From NCBI RefSeq assembly GCF_001613345.1, contig NZ_BDCE01000033.1, positions 62,001 to 126,000 of the forward strand: a stretch of DNA of 64,000 nucleotides, written 5' to 3'. The position numbers were made by a program, and so were the translations under genes. The DNA comes from Nocardia uniformis NBRC 13702 (lineage in GTDB: Bacteria > Actinomycetota > Actinomycetes > Mycobacteriales > Mycobacteriaceae). Below are positions 7,949 to 16,300 of this stretch, one piece after another. The notes beneath the pieces were generated by a model that was given only the letters and a program-made list of their open reading frames with translations, was not told the origin of the DNA and searched no databases. Numbering within the stretch: the first letter of the stretch is position 1; each line of letters starts with the position of its first letter.

Positions 7949-9609
7949 TGATCGACGATGGGCCGCGACACTACCTGCGCCCCACCGATGGCGTCATCGA
8001 GGTGTTCCTCCGAGTCCAGGTATCCGGGACGCTTGCGGGACTTCTCATCCGCGCCACCGCCCGCGCCCCGCGCGGGCGCGCCCGCCGCACCGGGAGTGCC
8101 GGGCATCCCCGCTGTCGAAGCCAGGCCGGCACGCGCCGCGGTCGCGGCCATTTGGCTGGCGAGATCCGCTCGGGGAAAGGAAGCCGATGGTTTGCCGAGC
8201 GGACTCACCTGACCGGCACCACCGCCACCCGAACCGCCCTGCGCGCGTGCGGGTGTCACCGACGCCGGGGTCGTCCTGCCCTGATCGCCATTCGGTGTGG
8301 AGGTAGGCACCGCACCCGGCGAGGGATCCGTGGCCGACTGCAGCGCGTCTGTTGCCGCACTTGCCAGATCGCCGAGGCCGCTGGTGGAGTCTCCGGCTAC
8401 CGCGTCGCTCCCGGGCGACTCTGTGCCCGACAGCGACGAGTCTCGACCGGACAGCGACGGTAGCGACGCCCCGAATGTTCCGGCGCCGGAACCGAAGCCA
8501 CTGCCCAGCCCGGTTCCTGTTCCGGTTCCTGTTCCTGTTCCTGTTCCCGAACCGTCGCCATCCTCCTTGGGCGGCGCGACCGGATTCACCGGGACAGTGA
8601 GCAGTGGAATCGCCCCGGCCGATTCCACGATCGCCGGAGCGTAGATGCGGTCGATGACCGCCCTACCGTCCTCGAGCGTCTCATCGGCGTCGGTGCCCCA
8701 GTTCTCGGGTTCCTCGGCACAGCCCGCCTCCGACAGTTCACTGGCAAGCAACCGTCGCCACTGTGCGACGTACACCAGACCGTCACTCGCCGAAACCAAC
8801 TCGTACGACAGGTTGTTGGTGGAAGTCACGTAGGCGGCGGACGATTCCCTGGCCGTGTCGGCACCGTCGCCCTCCCAGTTCTCCTTGGACTCGTCCAGCG
8901 CCTGCCTGAGGCTCCCGAGCTTGGTGTTGAGCGTCGTGCCCATCCAATACCAGATGTCTGCCGCATCCAGGATCGAGGTGTTGTCGTAACAGGCTTCCCG
9001 GAACTGGTGCAGATCCTGTGCGGAGAACATCACGCCGTGATCCACCCCGACGCCCGCGGCCGCCTCCGCGTCGAAGGCCACCGACCCGGCCAGCTGATCC
9101 GGCGACCGAAGTCCTTCCAGGGGCTTGTCGTCCGACATGGTGGTCGGCGCGAAGTAGCCCTCCTCCAGGGCGTACTGGACGCCGAAATCGTTGATGCGGT
9201 ACAGCGGCGTTTCCAAGTTGTACTCGAGAGCCTGCTCCGCCTGGGTCTGTAAGGCACCCTGATCGGTGACGATCGCATCGAGGTCCGCGATGGATTCGGC
9301 CTCAGCGCCCTGAAAAGCCTTGCCCACGTCGATGAATGCGCGTTGCATATCGCCGAGGACGTTGACGTGTTCGTCGAACCGGTCCAGGGCCAGCGTGCCG
9401 CGGTCGGTAAACGCCTGGGCCAGATTGACACCGGAGGGTTTAGGGCTGAATCCAGTGAAGGCGGGGAGGTTTCCGCCTTCCTTCTTGATCGCCAGCACCA
9501 TGCCGAGAAGATCGCCACAAGCCTGCGCCAGTGTGCCGGCGGTACCGGGTTCGATCCGGATATCACCGCTAGCGGCAAGCTCTTTCCAAGGATTGGTTAC
9601 ACCGTTCAT
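7945..9609 (-). CDS. Large ESX substrate with WXG-type helical domain
   Basis: A 554-aa protein. Residues 1-320 are helical with a W-x-G turn (ESKENWEGDGAD). Then follow a Gly-Thr repeat tract, a Ser/Gly/Pro-rich region and a conserved C-terminal tail beginning KRPGYLDSEEHLDDAIG. The tail is clearly homologous to that of the substrate at 10416-12359. YLDSE fits the YxxxD/E export signal. A GAGGGG box precedes the ATG at 9609. The gene is coupled to the downstream EspG, which fits a PPE-like client and chaperone pair. It has no enzymatic motif and is probably structural, secreted or surface-exposed. Confidence 0.8.
   Translation of the reverse strand: MNGVTNPWKELAASGDIRIEPGTAGTLAQACGDLLGMVLAIKKEGGNLPAFTGFSPKPSGVNLAQAFTDRGTLALDRFDEHVNVLGDMQRAFIDVGKAFQGAEAESIADLDAIVTDQGALQTQAEQALEYNLETPLYRINDFGVQYALEEGYFAPTTMSDDKPLEGLRSPDQLAGSVAFDAEAAAGVGVDHGVMFSAQDLHQFREACYDNTSILDAADIWYWMGTTLNTKLGSLRQALDESKENWEGDGADTARESSAAYVTSTNNLSYELVSASDGLVYVAQWRRLLASELSEAGCAEEPENWGTDADETLEDGRAVIDRIYAPAIVESAGAIPLLTVPVNPVAPPKEDGDGSGTGTGTGTGTGTGLGSGFGSGAGTFGASLPSLSGRDSSLSGTESPGSDAVAGDSTSGLGDLASAATDALQSATDPSPGAVPTSTPNGDQGRTTPASVTPARAQGGSGGGGAGQVSPLGKPSASFPRADLASQMAATAARAGLASTAGMPGTPGAAGAPARGAGGGADEKSRKRPGYLDSEEHLDDAIGGAQVVSRPIVDQ
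8512..8550 (-). repeat. CCTGTT-type simple repeat encoding a Gly-Thr tract
   Basis: Six-base units (mostly CCTGTT, with CCGGTT variants) repeat about six times in frame and encode alternating Gly-Thr. Slippage here would add or remove two residues without shifting the frame. Confidence 0.85.
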
Positions 9610-9627
9610 TCGTTGCGCCCCTCGTAC

Positions 9628-10416
9628 CTACAACGTTGCGCGTTCATCCTTGATTGCCTGGACCACAACCGCAATCTCATTATTGATCAGCGAAACCATG
9701 CGTTTGACATCGACGCTGTGAGCAACCGGAGGATTGTCGCGTACGACAAGATAACGGCCGTCGTCGACGACGTCGCGCCATTCGAGACGGCGAATCACCC
9801 GCCCTCGAGGCCCGAACCTCGAAGTGCCCTGGGCAATCTCGATACCGCCGACTCCAGTGAACGATGCCTGCGCGAACCGCTCGCCCGCATGGCCGACCGG
9901 ATTGTCGAAGGAGTCCCACAGCATGGATTCACCCTGAACCATGTGATCCTCGCCGTCCACGACCGCAGGCAATTGGATATTGGATTCGCGACCGGGCTTC
10001 GCCTGCGGCAGTTCGGCCACCACCACTTCGGCCAGCGCGAAGGGATCGCACTCGGTGATGGTGAAATCGCCTCCTTCATCGGCATTCTGACCGGGAAGTT
10101 GCGTCAGGACGTAGGCCGAACCACCACGCCGTACAGCATGCATCCGGATACTGCCCTTCGGCTCCGCGCGGACATCGCCATTCAGACCACGGACGATCAG
10201 GCGGATATCGGGTCTCGCGACGACATCCAGCATCGCCCAGGCAGCGGAATCCATGGTGGCTTCCAGTCGTTCACGGACTCCCCTTTTCTCCCGGAGAAAG
10301 TCCTCGTACCAGTGTGTCCGGCTTCGGAAGATGAAAGGGCGCGGTAGCAGGTTCTCCTTCATCGCTTCCCATCCGACTACCAACTCGAGATCGGTGAATG
10401 TCCAGGTCGGCCGCAT
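9628..10416 (-). CDS. EspG-family ESX chaperone, copy 2
   Basis: A 262-aa EspG homologue, alignable with copy 1 over its whole length (TWTFTDLELVVGWE at the start, EIAQGTSRFGPRG in the centre, HSVDVKRMVSLINNEIA near the end). It begins within the stop codon of the preceding substrate gene (TGATG, 1-bp overlap), so it is coupled to that substrate. The substrate-EspG pair is thus present twice in tandem, most simply by duplication of the two-gene unit. Confidence 0.88.
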   Translation of the reverse strand: MRPTWTFTDLELVVGWEAMKENLLPRPFIFRSRTHWYEDFLREKRGVRERLEATMDSAAWAMLDVVARPDIRLIVRGLNGDVRAEPKGSIRMHAVRRGGSAYVLTQLPGQNADEGGDFTITECDPFALAEVVVAELPQAKPGRESNIQLPAVVDGEDHMVQGESMLWDSFDNPVGHAGERFAQASFTGVGGIEIAQGTSRFGPRGRVIRRLEWRDVVDDGRYLVVRDNPPVAHSVDVKRMVSLINNEIAVVVQAIKDERATL

Positions 10417-12359
10417 CAGTCGTTCTTCTCGACCACAGGCTTGACGACACGCAGGGCGTCACCGATCGCCTCTTCGAGATGTTCGGTGGAATCCAGGAAC
10501 GTGGGTCGTTTGTGCTCCTTGCCGCCCTCACCGCCGGCGCCCCGGCCGGCCGCACCCGCGGGCCCTGGTGAACCCGGCATCATGCCGGGGGGCATACCCG
10601 CGCGGGCGGCACCCATCGCGGCACCCGCCGCAGTCGTACTGAGCCCGGCACGCGGGAACAGCTTGGACGCCTCCATAGCTCGTGCGGCCGGTGCGCCACC
10701 GCCACCGCCGCCCAGTTTCGGGTCGAGACCGGAGAGACCAGGCCCTCCCGGTGTGATGGGCAGACCGGCCAGCTTCTTCGCCGCGTCCTGCGCTGCCTGC
10801 TGCGCGGCTTGTTGTGCGGCTTGTTGTGCGGCCGACAGCGCTTGCTGACCGGCAGACATGGCCGACTGCACCGCCTGTTCCGCCCCGCTGCCCGCGGACC
10901 CCGAACCCGAACCGTTCTGATTCCCCGTCCCCTGATTCTGCTGCTGCGCCTGGCGTCTCGCCGCTTCGGCTGCCCGGAGCTGTTGTTCGGCCCGCAGCTG
11001 TGCTTCCCGCCGGGCCGCCGCGGCCGCCGCATCGCTCGCGGTCTGCCTGCTCGCGTTGCTGGCGGGGTACTGACCGTTGGGCATGCCGCCGACTGTCGGC
11101 GTGAAGGCCGGCATAGTCGAGGGTCCCCCTCCGCCTGGGGTTCCGCCGGTCATGGAGCCGCCGCCACCACCGTTTCCGTTTCCACCGTTTCCGTTGCCGC
11201 TCTTGTCTTTTTCGTCGCCCTTTTTATCCAGTGAAGGCAACGGTGGAATACCCGCGAATGACGCGATCGGCGACGGTAAATTCGGAACAGAATTGGCCGA
11301 CTTGATGATTCCCTGTGTGTAGGTCTCATCCATATTCTTGCGGTACTGCGGTGTCGGATCCTCATAGAGGACTGGCACCTGTGTGCCGCCGTAGGTATAG
11401 CCCTCTTTGTGTGAGTAGTGGCCACCCTCGGTCGTGAAGTAGCCGGTCTCCGTTCCCGCAGGGTTCTTACTGTCCTGCGGCATGCTGACTCGTGTCGCTT
11501 CCAGCCAACCGGCGGTATCGGCGAGGCTTCGCCCCGTCACGTCCATACCCTCTATGAGGCCTGGCACACTCGTCAGATAGCCCTTGATAGCGGCGACCGC
11601 AGCCTCCTTACCATCCCCCTTCCACTGATCAGCGGTTACCGAGTTCATCAGGTTGGAGAAGTCGGTGAAGGCGGTATCGACTCGCCCCGACAGCCAGACC
11701 CAGGAGTTCGCCGTGCCCAGAACGTAGGTGGGCTTCATGTCCTGGCCGAGCTGATACAGGGTGTCGTAGCTCTGTTCGTACGGATTGACTCGCCGAACCG
11801 TATGATCCACGAAACTCTCGTGATCCTTTACCTTCTCGGACTGTCCCCGCACATCGTGTGCTTCCGGAGGCTTGCTGCCCTTCCACTCGGGCACATTGTG
11901 CTGGTTCTTTCCCTCAGCTACGCCGGGGAGATCGAGGGTGGCTTGGTTTCCACCCGTCATAATGGGCATTGCAACGTCCTCATCGAAAGCCTTCGGCTTC
12001 TCGATATCGGCGAACATGCTCTCGTTATCGTTCTCGGCCCCCTCCATCGTCTTGCCTGCGGCGACGAAGGTGTCGATCATGTCATTGAGGATGTCTCGAT
12101 GTTCTTTGAGAATCGTCCCAGCGGTTTCGGCGGCCGTGTTGAACATGTCTGCGACCGCTATTCCATCGCTGAGCTGCGAGAGCTGAGGCACGTCGCCGTT
12201 CACTCCGATATACCAGTGCAGCGCCTGTACCGATTCGAGGAGCTTGACTGCGGCAGAAGCCGCGTCGTGCGCCACCTGGGGCTCGAACTCCAGCAGCCCT
12301 TCCGACGCTCGCTCACTGATCGCGGGCCACGGATTGACTGCGCTATCACCCTCGGCCAT
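10416..12359 (-). CDS. Large ESX substrate with WXG-type helical domain, paralogue
   Basis: A 647-aa paralogue of the substrate at 7945-9609. The N-terminal about 390 residues are helical with a W-x-G turn (TADQWKGDGKEA). A Gly/Asn-rich hinge, an Ala/Gln-rich likely coiled-coil (repeated QQAAQQAA) and a Gly-rich stretch follow, then the conserved tail KRPTFLDSTEHLEEAIG. The tail has Phe where the paralogue has the Tyr of YxxxE. The ATG at 12359 has an AGGAG box at good spacing; an upstream extension has no ribosome site and unusual composition. The 232 bp in front separate it from the giant-gene module and probably carry a promoter, but no convincing -10/-35 was found. Confidence 0.8.
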   Translation of the reverse strand: MAEGDSAVNPWPAISERASEGLLEFEPQVAHDAASAAVKLLESVQALHWYIGVNGDVPQLSQLSDGIAVADMFNTAAETAGTILKEHRDILNDMIDTFVAAGKTMEGAENDNESMFADIEKPKAFDEDVAMPIMTGGNQATLDLPGVAEGKNQHNVPEWKGSKPPEAHDVRGQSEKVKDHESFVDHTVRRVNPYEQSYDTLYQLGQDMKPTYVLGTANSWVWLSGRVDTAFTDFSNLMNSVTADQWKGDGKEAAVAAIKGYLTSVPGLIEGMDVTGRSLADTAGWLEATRVSMPQDSKNPAGTETGYFTTEGGHYSHKEGYTYGGTQVPVLYEDPTPQYRKNMDETYTQGIIKSANSVPNLPSPIASFAGIPPLPSLDKKGDEKDKSGNGNGGNGNGGGGGSMTGGTPGGGGPSTMPAFTPTVGGMPNGQYPASNASRQTASDAAAAAARREAQLRAEQQLRAAEAARRQAQQQNQGTGNQNGSGSGSAGSGAEQAVQSAMSAGQQALSAAQQAAQQAAQQAAQDAAKKLAGLPITPGGPGLSGLDPKLGGGGGGAPAARAMEASKLFPRAGLSTTAAGAAMGAARAGMPPGMMPGSPGPAGAAGRGAGGEGGKEHKRPTFLDSTEHLEEAIGDALRVVKPVVEKND

Positions 12360-12591
12360 TCGTTGTGCTCCTGATCTATCTCGGGGTACATCGGGCTGCC
12401 ATGCCCAGCCGTTGCTGCTCTTCCCATCCTGACACGAAAAAGACCGAGCCGTAACGCTGATGTGATGGCTCCGCATCAAGTAGGCGACGCGAAGCCGCCC
12501 GGGCATGGTCGGCTACGGCGGCGACGACGAATCACATACCGGCATAACGGAGTTCCAACTCAGCGTGAACGGTTGGTTCACCATCGAGCGC

Positions 12592-13320
12592 TCAGGCGCT
12601 CTCGTCCACGAAGCGGTAGTAGGTGGACCGGCTCGGCCGGAGCAGAGCCCGCATGAACGTCTGCCCCGATGACGCGGGTATCGGGCCGGTGGCGGCGGGG
12701 ATGCCAGTTGTGAAGTATTCCCATGCCAGCGCGCCCCATTCGGCATCGAGGACGGTCAGCGCGACGCCATCGGCAGGGCTCCAGGTGAACTCGGCGACCT
12801 TTTCGGGGCGCAGGTCGCGAGCGTAGGAATACAGGGCGATACGGGTTGGAGCGGGCGGGCTCGCGGGCTGCGAGGCGGTAGGTATGGGGAGGATGCGGGT
12901 GCGGCGGTTCGGGTCCGCCAGCACATTGCTGATGAACAGACCGAAGTCGAAGTCCTCCGGCTCTTCACCGGACATGCCGAAGTTCGGGTCCTGGCGCAGT
13001 TCGGTCAAGGAATTCGGGTAGTCGAGCCGATACGTCCGCTGGGGCGTAAGGATCAGCAGGCCCGCGCGGTTGGGATCAATCTGTTCCCAGTGCACTTCGG
13101 CGTCCGGGTCGTCGAGAGCGATGATCTCGTCGTCGACGCGCAGTAAGAGGCCGTCTGTGCCTCGATAGAACACGGCCGGGTCTTTCGCGCCCAGTTCGCC
13201 GAAGTATCCAGCGGGTTCGGTCCCAGCGGGTAGTTCCCCGCGCTCGAATCGGCGCAGGGCACCTGTCTCGGGATCGAAATCCGCTACCTGCAAGTGCTTT
13301 TCGAATGAGTACACAATCAT
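12592..13320 (-). CDS. Putative immunity or accessory protein of giant 1
   Basis: A 242-aa protein with no signal peptide or membrane helix. Its start overlaps the stop of giant 1 by 4 bp (ATGA), the classical position of an immunity gene after a polymorphic toxin. It has two parts. Residues about 1-150 (phrases VFYRG, ALDDPDAEVHW, VLADPNRRTR) are homologous to the last about 125 residues of giant 2. Residues about 160-242 form a second conserved-looking domain (FMRALLRPSRSTYYRFVDES). No named family is recognised with confidence. The immunity role is inferred from position; the fused copy in giant 2 argues that it could instead be a structural or targeting domain. Confidence 0.75.
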   Translation of the reverse strand: MIVYSFEKHLQVADFDPETGALRRFERGELPAGTEPAGYFGELGAKDPAVFYRGTDGLLLRVDDEIIALDDPDAEVHWEQIDPNRAGLLILTPQRTYRLDYPNSLTELRQDPNFGMSGEEPEDFDFGLFISNVLADPNRRTRILPIPTASQPASPPAPTRIALYSYARDLRPEKVAEFTWSPADGVALTVLDAEWGALAWEYFTTGIPAATGPIPASSGQTFMRALLRPSRSTYYRFVDESA

Positions 13321-16300
13321 TTGTTCAACCCCAGATCACCGCCGCCTGGACGTTTCGAACCATCGATTATCTGCGCCCAACTGAGTCCCTTTCGACGCAG
13401 GTATTCCACCGTCGGCCCGAGTGGGTCGCCGTACTTCTCCAGATTGCGCGCTCGGATCCTACTCGCCTGCGGTTCCGGCGTTTCGCCCTTGTAGAACTCG
13501 CCGATCTCGCGTCGCTCCTGCTGTAGCGCGCGGGCGATCTCCTCCTCGCTGGCGCCCTCGGCGATCAACGAAGCTTCGTACGCCGTCAGCGCTTCCACCT
13601 CTGCGATGTAGTGCTGCCGTAGCGACGGCAGATGCGCGGTATTCGGATCGCCGGTCGGTTGCTCGAGTGCCTCGGGCGAGCGGTCGTGCGGCATGCGAGG
13701 AGTGAATTCGTGCCCGTACGGTTCAGTGACCGGTGCGCTGTGGGTGCCGGTCGGATCGAATTCGATCACCATCCGCCGGTCGGGTTGCGAAACCGGGTGC
13801 GACGCCGGCTGATCGATGCGATTGCGGGCGCTGGCCTCACCGGTGTAGAGGTAGTTGCGGTTGCCCGGACCGGAGAACTCGTGATCCTGTACGACCCGGA
13901 AGGCAGCCCGGATTTCCGGCGACATTCGCCGCACCGCCTCCATGAGCAGGTCACCGCGAATATGTCCGCGGTCGCCCGGCTCGCCACCGGGCGTCGCCGG
14001 TTTCATATCCCACTGGATCTCGACCCGACCGCCTGGCGCGAGCACCGTGTTCAGGGTGCGTACCAGTACCTCGTATGCCGAATCATCGAGGCGGGCACGC
14101 ACATTGTTGACGAAGACACGGGCGACACCTTGATTGTCATCAGTGTTCAGGACCGCGCCGATCGAGAGCATGTCTCCGAATACAGTGACCGATCCGGGCG
14201 GTGTGAGCGGTGCGGGATCGAGAATGCCGAGATCGCGGCGACGCTGCGCGGCAAGGACATACGTGTCGGGGAAGGTTTGTAGCAGCAGGCCGCCACCCCT
14301 GCGGTCAGCGGTCGGCAGCATCTCCGCGCCGAAACCGCCACGGCCGTCACCGATTTCGATGGTATGACCGCCCTGGGCGGCTGCGGGTACCGCAGGCCGC
14401 GGCGCCGAAAGGTACACCGGTTCATTGCGGGCCGCGGGGAGCCGATGCTGTGGCTGGGGTCGCGACAGCACCTCCACCAGGGAGCGGCCATCCACCGGGC
14501 GGTGGATTACGGCCACGTATTCGACATCCAGGCCGAGTGCGGCGGCGGCTTGGTTGGCCCGGTCGATTCCACGAAGGAAGTCGTCCACGGTCGTCTGCTC
14601 GCCCACCTGGTGCCCGGGCCCATCCTGACCCAGTTCCACCCGACCGGTGGTGTGGTCGAGGACCGCGGCCGTCAGATCGGGGCCGACCGCGAAGGTCGCG
14701 GCGGCGTGCCGCGTACGGCCGATATCGATCAGATCACGCACCCGCTCAGGAAGATTCGGCGAATTCTCGAACTCCGTGATGGCCGCATCGAGCGCGGCGA
14801 GTCGCTCCGGTCCGGTCAGCCACGGATCATTGATGGCGGCATTGAGGCGATCGAGTTCGCTGTACAGGATTTCACTGGGCACGAGCCGTCGCAGCAGCTC
14901 GCGGTCCGGGCCGCCGAAGATCGGATCGAAAATGCGGCGGGCCAGTTCCTCGCGCATGCGGCCGTGCAGGGTGAGCGACTCGGCCCGTCGGACATCGAGT
15001 CCCTCCTCGCCGGGCAGCGCACCCGACAATCGATCGAGGTGCGCGGCACGCGAGGCCTCGTAGTCCGCGATGGTGAGGTCCGGGCCGAATCCAGGTCGAT
15101 GGCCCATTGCGCCGGTCTCTTCGAGTGCGAGCCAGCGGGCAAGCGGCGGAGCGTGTTCGGTGAGAGCGGCACGCCAGTCCCCGACATCCGGGTGACGGTC
15201 GAGCCAAACGACCAGGTCCGCGAGGTCGCGCCACAGGCCCGACAGCTCATCCAGCCGAGACGGATCGAAGCGTGCCCGATCCAGATGCGCCGCAATCACT
15301 TTCAGCTCCGCAAGCGGGCCTGAGAGCACCTCTCCATGGGGAGATCCCGCGACTTCGGCCAGTCGGCTGGCAACTGCTCGTGCGACGTCGATATCCCGCA
15401 CCTGCGGCGACACGGTGAGGTCATGGCCGCCATCGGGGCGGTTATGGACCGCTGTCACCGAACTATCGGCCACCGGCCCGATTCCGACGTGCACTTCGCG
15501 GCGATCCGGCAGCACGAAGCACTGCTGCTCCCGATTCCACCGCATACCGTCCGGAATGACAATGCGCAGGTTGTCGAGGATTTCGGCGCGCAGGGTGCCC
15601 GGTTCGAGGTCGGGCAGTTCGGGCGCACGGAGTCGACGGGTAAGCGCTGCCGGTTCCGTAGCAGGGGTGTTGATCTCGGTATCGGCCGTCGGCTCGTGCG
15701 GCACCGTGACGGCGGTCAGTATGAACCCGTCCCGGACCACGAACCGGCCCGTCATCTCGGTCAGCGGCGGCCCGGAGTGGGTGGCGCCGTCGACGAGCAG
15801 GCGGACATGGAAGGTACCGGCCTCGGGATCGAAGGTCAGGTGTGCGTCGTGGAACCCGAGGTAGCGACCAGTGAGCGGGAACCATGCCTTGTAGACACTC
15901 TCCTTGGCGCTGAACAGCACCCGGTCCCAGTGCACCCCGCCCTGCTCGCCGACCTCTTGGAGCCAGGCCAGTTCCTCCGGCAGCGCGGCCGGGGACAGCG
16001 CGGCCTCCGGGAGGGCAGCGTGGTCTTCGGCGTCGATGCCGATCGACCGCACCTCCCCCGCGTCGGCCACCGCCGCGGCGTAATAACCCTCCTTGTGGGT
16101 GATACTGCCGACGACACCGTCCGGCCAGATCGGTTCTCGCTTGGGCCCTCTGAGGACCGGCACCTCGGTGTGTCCGAGACTGTTCAGTGCCTGCCGGGCG
16201 GCGGTGCGCGCCTGAGTGATCTCCCGCAGGCGCTTGTCCGAAGTCTTGTCGGTGACAAGTGCTTCGCGCTCTTCGGCCAGCAGGGTCGCGTTCGGATCCC

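Noticed and set aside
12360..12506. N-terminal extension of the large substrate at 10416-12359
   Set aside because: No ribosome site for the extended start; the ATG at 12359 has a good AGGAG box and matches the paralogue.
12587..12602. GAGCG/CGCTC hairpin over the stop of the 242-aa gene
   Set aside because: Only 5 bp of stem and no following tract; too weak to call a terminator.
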